Of a stretch of 51,354 bases of DNA, positions 18,096 to 29,065 are shown one piece after another (the first letter of the stretch is position 1; every line of letters starts with the position of its first letter). Source of the DNA: Nemertoderma westbladi (lineage: Eukaryota; Xenacoelomorpha; Nemertodermatida; Nemertodermatidae); contig JAUCBJ010001345.1 of the NCBI GenBank assembly GCA_032718475.1, forward strand, positions 1 to 51,354, written 5' to 3'. The translations under genes were made by a program, and so were the position numbers. The notes under the pieces are model-generated. The model saw only the letters and a list, made by a program, of their open reading frames with translations, was not told the origin of the DNA and made no database searches.

Positions 18096-21000
18096 AGGGC
18101 GATGTTGGAACTGGGGAACTGGTTGTTGGAACTGGGGAAGGTGGAGTGGTTGTTGGAACTGGGGAAGGTGGAGTGGTTGTTTGAACTGGGGAAGGTGGAG
18201 TGGTTGTTGGAACTGGGGAAGGTGGAGTGGTTGTTGTAACTGGGGAAGGTGGAGTGGTTGTTGGAACCGGAGAAGGTGGAGTGGTTGTTGGAACCGGAGA
18301 AGGTGGAGTGGTTGTTGGAACTGGGGAAGGTGGAGTGGTTGTTGGAACCGGGGAAGGTGGAATTGTTGTTGGAACTGGGGAAGGTGGAATGGTTGTTGGA
18401 ACTAGGGAAGGTGGAATGGTTGTTGGAACCGGGGAAGGTGGAGTGGTTGTTGGAACTGGGGAAGGTGGAGTGGTTGTTGGAACCGGAGAAGGTGGAATGG
18501 TTGATGGAACTGGGGAAGGTGGAATGGTTGTTGGAACTGGGACAGGTGGAATGGTTGTTGGAACTGGAGAAGGTGGAGTGGTTGTTGGAACCGGAGAAGG
18601 TGGAGTGGTTGTTGGAACCGGAGAAGGTGAAGTGGTGGTTGGAACTGGGGAAAGTGGAGTGGTTGTTGGAACCGGGGAAGGTGGAGTGGTTGTTGGAACT
18701 GGGGAAGGTGGAGTAGTTGTTGGAACTGGGGAAGGTGGAGATGTGGTTGGAACCGGAGAAGGTGGAATGGTTGATGGAACTGGGGAAGGTGGAATGGTTG
18801 TTGGAACTGGGGAAGGTGGAATGGTTGTTGGAACTGGGGAAGGTGGAGTGGTTGTTGGAACTGGGGAAGGTGGAGTGGTTGTTGGAACTGGGGAAGGTGG
18901 AGTGGTTGTTGGAACTGGGGAAGGTGGATTGGTTGTTGGAACTGGGGAAGGTGGAGTGGTTGTTGGAACTGGGGAAGGTGGAGTGGTTGTTGAAACTGGG
19001 GAAGGTGGAGTGGTTGTTGGAACTGGGGAAGGTGGAGTGGTTGTTGGAACTGGGGAAGGTGGAGTGGTTGTTGAAACTGGGGAAGGTGGAGTGGTTGTTG
19101 GAACTGAGGAAGGTGGAGTGGTTGTTGGAACTGGGGAAGGTGGAGTGGTTGTTGGAACTGGGGAAGGTGGAGTGGTTGTTGGAACTGGGGAAGGTGGAGT
19201 GGTTGTTGGAACTGGAGAAGGTGGAGTGGTTGTTGGAACTGGGGAAGGTGGAATGGTTGTTGGAACTGGGGAAGGTGGAGTGGTTGTTGGAACTGGGGAA
19301 GGTGGAGTGGTTGATGGAACTGGGGACGGTGGAGTGGTTGTTGGAACTGGGGAAGGTGGAGTGGTTGTTGGAACTGGAGAAGGTGGAGTGGTTGTTGGAG
19401 CCGGAAAAGGTGGAGTGGTTGTTGGAACCGGGGAAGGTGGAGTGGTTGTTGGAACTGGAGAAGGTGGAGTCGTTGTTGGAGCTGGGGAAGGTGGAGATGT
19501 GGTTGGAACTGGGGATGGTGGAGATGTGGTTGGAACTGGGGATGGTGGAGATGTGGTTGGAACTGGGGATGGTGGAGTGGTTGTTGGAACTGGGGAAGGT
19601 GGAGATGTGGTTGGAACTGGGGATGGCGGAGTGGTTGTTGGAACGGGGGAAGGTGGAGATGTGGTTGGAACTGGGGACGGTGGAGATGTGGTTGGAACTG
19701 GGAATGGTGGAGATGTGGTTGGAACTGGGGATGGTGGAGATGTGGTTGGAACTGGGGAAGGTGGAGTGGTTGTTGGAACTGGAGAAGGTGGAGTCGTTGT
19801 TGGAGCTGGGGAAGGTGGAGATGTGGTTGGAACTGGGGATGGTGGAGATGTGGTTGGAACTGGGGATGGCGGAGTGGTTGTTGGAACGGGGGAAGGTGGA
19901 GATGTGGTTGGAACTGGGGATAGTGGAGATGTGGTTGGAACTGGGGATGGTGGAGTGGTTGTTGGAACTGGGGATGGTGGAGATGCGGTTGGAACCGGAA
20001 AAGGTGGAGTGGTTGTTGGAACCGGGGAAGGTGGAGTGGTTGTTGGAACTGGGGAAGGTGGAGTGGTTGTTAAAACTGGGGAAGGTGGAGTGGTTGTTGG
20101 AACTGAGGAAGGTGGAGTGGTTGTTGGAACTGGGGAAGGTGGAGTGGTTGTTGGAACTGGGGAAGGTGGAGTGGTTGTTGGAGCTGGGGAAGGTGGAGAT
20201 GTGGTTGGAACTGGGGATGGTGGAGATGTGGTTGGAACTGGGGATGGCGGAGTGGTTGTTGGAACGGGGGAAGGTGGAGATGTGGTTGGAACTGGGGATA
20301 GTGGAGATGTGGTTGGAACTGGGGATGGTGGAGTGGTTGTTGGAACTGGGGATGGTGGAGATGCGGTTGGAACCGGAAAAGGTGAAGTTGGTTGTTGGAA
20401 CTGGGGAAGGTGGAGTGGTTGTTGGAACTGGAGAAGGTGGAGTCGTTGTTGGAGCTGGGGAAGGTGGAGATGTGGTTGGAACTGGGGATGGTGGAGATGT
20501 GGTTGGAACTGGGGATGGCGGAGTGGTTGTTGGAACGGGGGAAGGTGGAGATGTGGTTGGAACTGGGGATAGTGGAGATGTGGTTGGAACTGGGGATGGT
20601 GGAGTGGTTGTTGGAACTGGGGATGGTGGAGATGCGGTTGGAACCGGAAAAGGTGGAGTGGTTGTTGGAACCGGGGAAGGTGGAGTGGTTGTTGGAACTG
20701 GGGAAGGTGGAGTGGTTGTAGGAACTGGGGATGGTGGAGATGCGGTTGGAACCGGAAAAGGTGGAGTGGTTGTTGGAACCGGGGAAGGTGGAGTGGTTGT
20801 TGGAACTGGGGAAGGTGAAGTTGGTTGTTGGAACTGGAGAAGGTGGAGTGGTTGTTGGAACTGGAGAAGGTGGAGTGGTTGTTGGAACGGGGGAAGGTGG
20901 AGTGGTTGTTGGAACTGGAGAAGGTGGAGTGGTTGTTGGAAGTGGAGAAGGTGGAGTGGTTGTTGGAGCTAGTTGGGGAAGGTGGAGATGCGGTTGGAAC

Positions 21001-21880
21001 TGGGGATGGTGGAGATGTGGTTGGAACTGGGGAAGGTGGAGTGGTTGTTGGAACTGGAGAAGGTGGAGTGGTTGTTGGAGCCGGAGAAGGTGGAGTGGTT
21101 GTTGGAACCGGGGAAGGTGGAGTGGTTGTTGGAACTGGGGAAGGTGGAGATGTGGTTGGAACTGAGGATGGTGGAATGGTTGTTGGAGCTGGGGAAGGTG
21201 GAGTGGTTGTTGGAACTGGAGAAGGTGGAGTGGTTGATGGAACTGGGGAAGGTGGAGTGGTTGTTGGAGCCGGGGAAGGTGGAGTGGTAGTTGGAACTGG
21301 GGAAGGTGGAGATGTGGTTGGAACTGGGGATGGTGGAATGGTTGTTGGAGCTGGGGAAGGTGGAGATGTGGTTGGAACTGGGGATGGTGGAGATGTGGTT
21401 GGAACTGGGGATGGCGGAGTGGTTGTTGGAACGGGGGGAGGTGGAGATGTGGTTGGAACTGGGGATGGTGGAGATGTGGTTGGAACTGGGGATGGTGGAG
21501 ATGTGGTTGGAACTGGGGATGGTGGAGTGGTTGTTGGAACGGGGGGAGGTGGAGATGTGGTTGGAACTGGGGATGGTGGAGATGCGGTTGGAACTGGGGA
21601 TGGTGGAGATGTGGTTGGAACTGGGGAAGGTGGAGATGTGGTTGGAACTGGGGATGGTGGAGTGGTTGTTGGAACGGGGGAAGGTGGAGATGTGGTTGGA
21701 ACTGGGGAAGGTGGAGATGCGGTTGGAACTGGGGATGGTGGAGATGTGGTTGGAACTGGGGAAGGTGGAGATGTGGTTGGAACTGGGGATGGTGGAGTGG
21801 TTGTTGGAACGGGGGAAGGTGGAGATGTGGTTGGAACTGGGGAAGGTGGAGATGCGGTTGGAACTGGGGATGATAGTTAA
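18096..21880. repeat. 27-bp minisatellite (9-codon unit)
   Basis: About 3.8 kb of tandem 27-bp units, roughly 140 copies by length. On the plus strand the unit begins GGAACTGGGGAAGG and continues TGGAGTGGTTGTT. A second variant class has GATGG in place of GAAGG and GAGATGTGGTT at the end, and predominates toward the right. Since 27 is a multiple of three and the unit lacks stops, all plus frames are open for long stretches (VGTGEGGVV, LELGKVEWL, CWNWGRWSG). The minus strand reads TTTPPSPVP or TTSPPSPVP. Frame-changing insertions occur at about 20385 (+1), 20818 (+1) and 20970 (+4). It is probably a non-coding satellite, but a mucin-like stalk on the minus strand is not excluded. Confidence 0.95.
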
Positions 21881-22379
21881 ATAAATACCTTTCTTTACTT
21901 TTTGTATTTATTTGGGAAGGAATTAATTTTAGTCACCTCATCATTCATCATTATGTCTTCTTGTTGACATGGGAATATATCCCAACTCCAGCAAGCTCTA
22001 AACTAATAATACGTGATACAAAATGCTCTACAAAACATGCTGGCAGAACAAAAAATCACTGTTTTATACTAGTTTCTATGAAACCAGAACCATTGGTTAA
22101 ACACCCTATCTTCAACAAATCAGCTTACATTGAATGGCAAAACACCCTATATTTTTATTTCATCACTTTAATCCCTTTTTCGTCATCTCTCACCATCTAT
22201 TCTATTAAAAAAACTAAGTTAGCCTGTTAAGTTCCCTTAGGACCCATTATCAGTGATTTATCATAATGTCTTCAATGTTGAATTAGGGGAAACGCATTTG
22301 GGTTAATATCTCAAAATGTGTTTTTTGGATAGGGTGTATTGCCAAACAATGGCAGTATATTCTACGCATATCCTTCGAT
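21881..22379. other. Intergenic stretch, nothing recognised
   Basis: AT-rich. A plus-strand frame of 89 codons (21961-22230) matches no family I know and has no supporting signal. Treated as non-coding. Confidence 0.4.
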
Positions 22380-22930
22380 CATCATAATGACGATGGGGTG
22401 ATGGTAACTCCACCTACAGACTCCAGAAGTCTGGGAAATCCAGCTAAGTACCTAACTGATCCAGACTTTGCTAATGACTTAGGAGTACTCTCAGAATCAC
22501 TAGAGGGAGCCCAACGACTCATCAGCTCAGTAGAACAGGCTGCTTCTAGTGTTGGTCTTTTTGTTAACTCCAAGAAGACCAAAATTTCGACAGGGGGAGG
22601 CATGGCATCATTGGATAGTTGTCAAGGATTTGGAAGTCGCATATAATAAAACGATAGGTTCGTTAATTTAGAGCAGCAGTAGAACCGTTACTCATCTATG
22701 GGAGTCCATGCTGGGCTCTAACTGCAGAGGAGACCAAATCTCTGAATGACACTTATACATTCTACAAGTTTCTTTTTGTAAAATACAAAAATTTTGTAAA
22801 GTACATTTACAACTATATAGTCACAGCATTTAATGTGTCCCACTATAGTCCCCCCTAGCTTGAACAGAACAAAGTCGCCTCCGTTTTGCAGGACATTACT
22901 ATCGCCTGCCTTACACAATAGCGTGCAGCC
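22380..22930 (+). pseudogene. LINE reverse transcriptase C-terminal relic
   Basis: Plus-strand remains of a LINE polymerase. DPDFANDLGVLSESLEGAQ (about 22458-22515) corresponds to the FADD catalytic box with the first Asp changed to Asn. VEQAASSVGLFVNSKKTK (about 22528-22585) follows. After frame changes come RAAVEPLLIYGSPCWALTAEETKSLN (spread over 22675-22748) and a stretch at about 22850-22900 matching the LEQN-RLRF-GHCFRR region of the LINE ends seen elsewhere in the window. It is heavily frameshifted and inactive. Confidence 0.75.
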
Positions 22931-23062
22931 TATTCTTTCTTGAGACACTCTTAAATTAGATGTTAGTGATAAGGGAGGAATAGCATTCTTAATGAAATAA
23001 TGAGAAAAAAAAAGAATAATGGGTAGAGGTACAAGAAAAAAAGAATACTAGCTAATAAAGTC

Positions 23063-23068
23063 TTTATT
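23063..23068 (-). promoter_or_regulatory. Polyadenylation signal AATAAA (minus strand)
   Basis: AATAAA on the minus strand overlaps the stop codon TAA (23068-23070) of the Ig/FN3 reading frame and is followed by a T-rich region. A plus-strand AATAAA at 23054-23059 lies back to back with it. Confidence 0.5.
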
Positions 23069-23547
23069 TAAGAAAAAGACAGGTCAAATTTAGTAACCAA
23101 CATAATTCTACCAACCCGAAATGCGACAGCCAGCAATGACAGAACGCCACAGTAAACTAACCTGTACTCTAAATTATCAATTTTACCATTAATGTCTTCA
23201 TCTTTAATTTCATCATAGTGAACAACAACGGTGTTTAAATTAGTCTCATGGTCTTCTATCTTTGTAATGTTTGGTGTTCCGGATGGAATATCTTCACCAG
23301 AGAAACCCTCTGCAGTTGCTTTCTTGGATCTACCTTTATAATTCACCGTTGACAATGTAACCTTGAATTCCGTATATGTGGGTAAGCCAGTGACAGTATG
23401 GGACGTTTCTGTGACATCGATACACTTTTTCTCGCCACGATGAGTGTCGTTTTCCTTATTTTCCCATTCAATATCAAAGAATACACCGGGTTTCCCGCAA
23501 TCAGCTACGACTTTCGTATTTAATATATTCTCCTGAACTCCATATGA
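23068..23547 (-). CDS. Ig/FN3 adhesion-type protein, exon with FN3-2 end and FN3-3 start
   Basis: This minus-strand exon opens at an AG acceptor (23548-23549, preceded by TTTTATTATTTTAT) in phase 0, as SYGVQENILNTKVV. It completes the second fibronectin type III domain (FFDIEWENKEND, then TVTGLPTYTEFKVTLSTVN). Next it begins a third one (NITKIEDHETNLNTVVVHYDEI, then GKIDNLEYR). Two endings are possible. A donor, ACAG then GTTAGT at 23161, would splice out in phase 2. Alternatively the frame reads on to a stop at 23068-23070, with an overlapping polyadenylation signal. The read-through tail GVLSLLAVAFRVGRIMLV is hydrophobic and would truncate FN3-3, so read-through may be an alternative 3' end. 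FN3 domains mediate extracellular protein contacts. Confidence 0.75.
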   Translation of the reverse strand, partial: SYGVQENILNTKVVADCGKPGVFFDIEWENKENDTHRGEKKCIDVTETSHTVTGLPTYTEFKVTLSTVNYKGRSKKATAEGFSGEDIPSGTPNITKIEDHETNLNTVVVHYDEIKDEDINGKIDNLEYRLVYCGVLSLLAVAFRVGRIMLVTKFDLSFS

Positions 23548-24394
23548 CTATAAAATAATAAAATAAAATAAAATAATACTCATTACTGATTTTGTTTATG
23601 TAATAAAAATAATTGAATATTTATACTACATAGTTTCGAATAAATTGTAAATCAGTCTCGGATTCATACTCCTACTGAATCCGGGACGGGATTATTACTA
23701 TTTTCGCTCGGTTTGAGAAATCTCGCTTGTCTTAGGCAGCTACTTTATCATCAAGTATTTCTGATATTTGGTATGTTGTAGTGTCTAAACTAGATCCCGG
23801 TGAAAAATACAATCCCAGTCCCGACGTTTTTGGAACGGAATCCCGAAGTATAAATAGTGAAGTAAATTTATTGAATATCCGATGAATAGTTACTAGTTAG
23901 TTGAACCAGAAGATAAATCTATTGGGTATATCGAATTGATTACTGAATGTCATTAAACCATCCAGTAGTCAACTATAAATAAATTAAAATTGTTTTTAGA
24001 CTCGCGAAGATTCGCGCAGCACCAGTCAAGCTGGCATTTAATTATTATTATAATTTAAACAATTACCACATTAAAATCAGTGAAATTAAAAGGCCTTATA
24101 GATTGACAAGGAGATTTATGTTGGTACCTGAATTTATCTTTTATCGGATTTGGACCAACGAGTTGATAGAGACAGAAATTTCGGTTATTAATTAAAAATT
24201 ATCGCTTAAATTGCCTGATACTTAGTAGTAGAACTTGGCAGTATACCAAAAAACAAAAATAAAAATCTAACGTAATCTCTATTTCGTTTGGTTCAGCTAT
24301 CTGAGTATTTTGTTTTGTTAAACATTTTTTCGTTTCATAATCGTTTCGATTCAAAAAAAGAACGACCTTGTTTAATGAATACATAGAAACTCAC
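23548..24394 (-). other. Intron between the two FN3-coding exons
   Basis: 847 bases, GT-AG on the minus strand (GTGAGT at the donor 24389-24394, TATAG at the acceptor), phase 0. AT-rich, with a perfect 8-bp-stem hairpin CGGATTCA/TGAATCCG at 23659-23683 and a small CGCGAA/TTCGCG palindrome near 24003-24016. No coding content. Confidence 0.75.
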
Positions 24395-25261
24395 CTCCCG
24401 AGGCAGAGGGTCCCACCCAATCACCATATTATCTTTTTTCGTTCCAGCCACCACCAAATTGTTGGGGTTCGTCGGAACAGCATCGCCCATTGCTATGGGA
24501 CTTGACCACGCCGTGAAACTGCTCTCACCAACGGGGTTGCTTGCTTTCACTTTAAACCGATAGGTATTGCCGCCTTTCAATGCTAAGAAGAGCACGGGGG
24601 GTGTAGTAATAGTGTCGCCTTCTTGTTCCCCCACATTATCGGATGGTTGAACTGAAACGAATACGATGTATTCCACATTGCCAAATTCCCTATCCGTAAT
24701 CGAATTCCACGCGATCCGATAAAATGACCCAGAGCTTTTAGTAGCCTGTAGTCCAGTTGGTGTTGGTGGAATCTTCAAGACTGAGACTGTAGCACTCGCA
24801 CTGCCGTTGTTTAAGTCTTCGCTATCAAAGACACATAAATACTCTCCACTATGATCGGTTCTAGCTGAAGTAACTGAATAGGTCAACGTTGCTGTATTAT
24901 CAGCTGAGTTATAGTTGACTTTGAATAAACTCTTATCTATTACTTTTTCGCCGCCTCCATCTATCACCTTTTTCAACTGTATGCTAAAATCTTCTTTCTT
25001 GGTTAGTTTATCGTAAGAAACTTGGCATTGAATCTGTAACGTTTTGCCATACATGACAGTCATATTATCAAACTTCATTATTTGTATTTTATCAACAATC
25101 TGAAGATCAATATAAACAGATGCCGGTCTGTTTTTTTCTCCGTTACTACCTCTACAAGTGTAAAATCCCGCGTGGCTAGCCTTAACGATGTTAGAGACTT
25201 GGAGGAGAGAAACGTGTCTGTTTTCTTCAGAGGTTAATATTGTAAATGATTCGCCATTGGT
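24395..25261 (-). CDS. Ig/FN3 adhesion-type protein, main exon (Ig, Ig, FN3, FN3 start)
   Basis: An 867-bp (289-codon) exon, phase 0 at both ends, between an acceptor CGTTTTAG and a donor GGGAG-GTGAGT. It opens with TNGESFTILTSEENRHVSLLQV and AGFYTCRGSNG, the second half of an Ig domain. A complete second Ig follows, with Cys in LQIQCQVSY and in GEYLCVF; the usual core Trp is not seen. The first FN3 domain is IPPTPTGLQA, then YRIAWNSI, then TYRFKVKASNPVGESSFT. FN3-2 begins with NNLVVAGTKKDNMVIGWDPLPRE. The architecture is that of L1-like or related cell-adhesion and receptor proteins, acting outside the cell. Which family it is cannot be decided from this part. Confidence 0.9.
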
Positions 25262-25337
25262 CTAAAACGATAAAACAGATATATATTGGGGGAAAAACGA
25301 GAAAATATTGGAACAAAATTGTTAGACTAATGTGAAA

Positions 25338-25362
25338 GGGGGGGGGGGGGGGGGGGGGGGGG
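25338..25362. repeat. Poly-G tract, 25 bases
   Basis: An uninterrupted run of 25 G on the plus strand inside the giant intron. On the transcribed minus strand it is a poly-C run. Its length may be unreliable in sequencing. Confidence 0.95.
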
Positions 25363-25509
25363 AATAACTAAAGTAGAAGTAGTTCAATGGACGTGGGGTT
25401 GTCATTAAGGTGTGGTCATTAAGGGAGGGGCTTTGCGAACCTACACTACGTAAGCAAACTGTCTGATATGCAGCTATTAAGTATTAAAATTACCGGAAAA
25501 ATCCAATGC

Positions 25510-28500
25510 AAAGCTAACTAGAAACATATTCGTTACCATATGTGAAGCTAACTAGAAACATATTCGTTACCATATGTGAAGCTAACTAGAAACATATTCG
25601 TTACCATATGTGAAGCTAACTAGAAACATATTCGTTACCATATGTGAAGCTAACTAGAAACATCTTATCTACCAACTGTGAAGCTAACTAGAAACATATT
25701 CGTTACCATATGTGAAGCTAACTAGAAACATATTCGTTACCATATGTGAAGCTAACTAGAAACATATTCGTTACCATATGTGAAGCTAACTAGAAACATA
25801 TTCGTTACCATATGTGAAGCTAACTAGAAACATCTTATCTACCAACTGTGAAGCTAACTAGAAACATCTTATCTACCAACTGTGAAGCTAACTAGAAACA
25901 TATTCGTTACCATATGTGAAGCTAACTAGAAACAAATTCGTTACCATATGTGAAGCTAACTAGAAACATATTCGTTACCATATGTGAAGCTAACTAGAAA
26001 CATCTTATCTACCAACTGTGAAGCTAACTAGAAACATCTTATCTACCAACTGTGAAGCTAACTAGAAACATATTCGTTACCATATGTGAAGATAACTAGA
26101 AACATCTTATCTACCAACTGTGAAGCTAACTAGAAACATATTCGTTACCATATGTGAAGCTAACTAGAAACATATTCGTTACCATATGTGAAGCTAACTA
26201 GAAACATATTCGTTACCATATGTGAAGCTAACTAGAAACATCTTATCTACCAACTGTGAAGCTAACTAGAAACATCTTATCTACCAACTGTGAAGCTAAC
26301 TAGAAACATATTCGTTACCATATGTGAAGCTAACTAGAAACAAATTCGTTACCATATGTGAAGCTAACTAGAAACATATTCGTTACCATATGTGAAGCTA
26401 ACTAGAAACATATTCGTTACCATATGTGAAGCTAACTAGAAACATATTCGTTACCATATGTGAAGCTAACTAGAAACATCTTATCTACCAACTGTGAAGC
26501 TAACTAGAAACATCTTATCTACCAACTGTGAAGCTAACTAGAAACATATTCGTTACCATATGTGAAGCTAACTAGAAACATCTTTATCTACCAACTGTAA
26601 AGCTAACTAGAAACATATTCGTTACCATATGTGAAGCTAACTAGAAACATATTCGTTACCATATGTGAAGCTAACTAGAAACATATTCGTTACCATATGT
26701 GAAGCTAACTAGAAACATCTTTATCTACCAACTGTAAAGCTAACTAGAAACATATTCGTTACCATATGTGAAGCTAACTAGAAACATATTCGTTACCATA
26801 TGTGAAGCTAACTAGAAACATATTCGTTACCATATGTGAAGCTAACTAGAAACATATTCGTTACCATATGTGAAGCTAACTACAAACATCTTATCTACCA
26901 ACTGTGAAGCTAACTAGAAACATCTTATCTACCAACTGTGAAGCTAACTAGAAACATATTCGTTACCATATGTGAAGTTAACTAGAAACATATTCGTTAC
27001 CATATGTGAAGCTAACTAGAAACATATTCGTTACCATATGTGAAGCTAACTAGAAACATATTCGTTGCCATATGTGAAGTTAACTAGAAACATATTCGTT
27101 ACCATATGTGAAGCTAACTAGAAACATATTCGTTGCCATATGTGAAGCTAACTAGAAACATCTTATCTACCAACTGTGAAGCTAACTAGAAACATATTAT
27201 CTACCAACAACTGTCAAGCTAACTAGAAAAAAAATTCGTTACCATATGTGAAGCTAACTAGAAACATATTCGTTACCATATGTGAAGTTAACTAGAAACA
27301 TATTCGTTACCATATGTGAAGCTAACTAGAAACATATTCGTTACCATATGTGAAGCTAACTAGAAACATCTTATCTACCAACTGTGAAGCTAACTAGAAA
27401 CATCTTATCTACCAACAACTGTCAAGCTAACTAGAAACATATTCGCTACCACATGTGAAGCTAACTAGAAACATATTCGTTACCATATGTGAAGCTAACT
27501 AGAAACATCTTATCTACCAACTGTGAGGCTAACTAGAAACATCTTATCTACCAACAACTGTCAAGCTAACTAGAAACATATTCGTTACCATATGTGAAGC
27601 TAACTAGAAACATATTCGTTACCATATGTGAAGCTAACAAGAAACATCTTATCTACCAACTGTGAAGCTAACTAGAAACATCTTATCTACCAACAACTGT
27701 CAAGCTAACTAGAAACATATTCGTTACCATATGTGAAGCTAACTAGAAACATCTTAGCTACCATATGTGAAGCTAACTAGAAACATATTCGTTACCATAT
27801 GTGAAGCTAACTAGAAACATCTTATCTACCAACTGTGAAGCTAACTAGAAACATCTTATCTACCAACAACTGTCAAGCTAACTAGAAACATATTCGTTAC
27901 CATATGTGAAGCTAACTAGAAACATATTCGTTACCATATGTGAAGCTAACTAGAAACATCTTATCTACCAACTGTGAAGCTAACTAGAAACATCTTATCT
28001 ACCAACAACTGTCAAGTAAACTAGAAACATCTTATCTACCAACTGTCAAGTTAACTAGAAACATCTTATCTACCAACTGTGAAGCTAACTAGAAACATCT
28101 TATCTACCAACAACTGTCAAGCTAACTAGAAACATATTCGTTACCATATGTGAAGCTAACTAGAAACATATTCGTTACCATATGTGAAGTTAACTAGAAA
28201 CATATTCGTTACCATATGTGAAGCTAACTAGAAACATATTCGTTACCATATGTGAAGCTAACTAGAAACATCTTATCTACCAACTGTGAAGCTAACTAGA
28301 AACATCTTATCTACCAACAACTGTCAAGCTAACTAGAAACATATTCGTTACCATATGTGAAGCTAACTAGAAACATATTCGTTACCATATGTGAAGCTAA
28401 CTAGAAACATATTCGTTACCATACATATTCGTTACCATATGTAAAGTTAACTAGAAACATATTCGTTACCATATGTGAAGCTAACTAGAAACATATTCGT

Positions 28501-29065
28501 TACCATATGTGAAACTAACTAGAAACATCTTATCTACCAACAGTGAAGCTAACTAGAAACATCTTATCTACCAACTGTGAAGCTAACTAGAAACATCTTA
28601 TCTACCAACAGCTGTCAAGTAAACTAGAAACATCTTAGGTACCAACTGTGAAGCTAACTAGAAACATCTTAGCTACCAACAACTGTCAAGTAAACTAGAA
28701 ACATCTTATCTACCAACTGTCAAGTTAACTAGAAACATCTTATCTACCAACTGTGAAGCTAACTATAAACATCTTATCTACCAACAACTGTCAAGTAAAC
28801 TAGAAACACCTTAGCTACCAACTGTCAAGCTAACTAGAAACATATTCGTTACCATATGTGAAGCTAACTAGAAACATATTCGTTACCATATGTGAAGCTA
28901 ACTAGAAACATATTCGTTACCATATGTGAAGCTAACTAGAAACATATTCGTTACCATATGTGAAGCTAACTAGAAACATATTCGTTACCATATGTGAAGC
29001 TAACTAGAAACATATTCGTTACCATATGTGAAGCTAACTAGAAACATATTCGTTACCATATGTGA
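25510..29065. repeat. 34/37-bp satellite, left block
   Basis: Tandem units sharing the core AAGCTAACTAGAAACAT, followed by one of two main endings: ATTCGTTACCATATGTG (34-bp A type) or CTTATCTACCAACTGTG (34-bp B type). A 37-bp form ends CTACCAACAACTGTC. In this block A and B types dominate and alternate in short runs, giving a loose higher-order pattern. The block is cut at 29065 by a LINE and resumes at 30888. Confidence 0.95.

Noticed and set aside
18200-21884. Glycine/valine-rich (VGTGEGGVV) and LELGKVEWL plus-strand proteins
   Set aside because: Frames change at indels, all plus frames are equally open, and no flanking coding exon on the plus strand supports them.
21961-22230. 89-codon plus-strand frame as a gene
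   Set aside because: No recognisable motif, no splice or promoter signal, and composition like the surrounding AT-rich DNA.
7561-25261. A single FREP-type gene joining the Ig exons to the FReD exon
   Set aside because: The FReD exon is on the plus strand and the Ig/FN3 exons are on the minus strand, so they cannot be one transcript.
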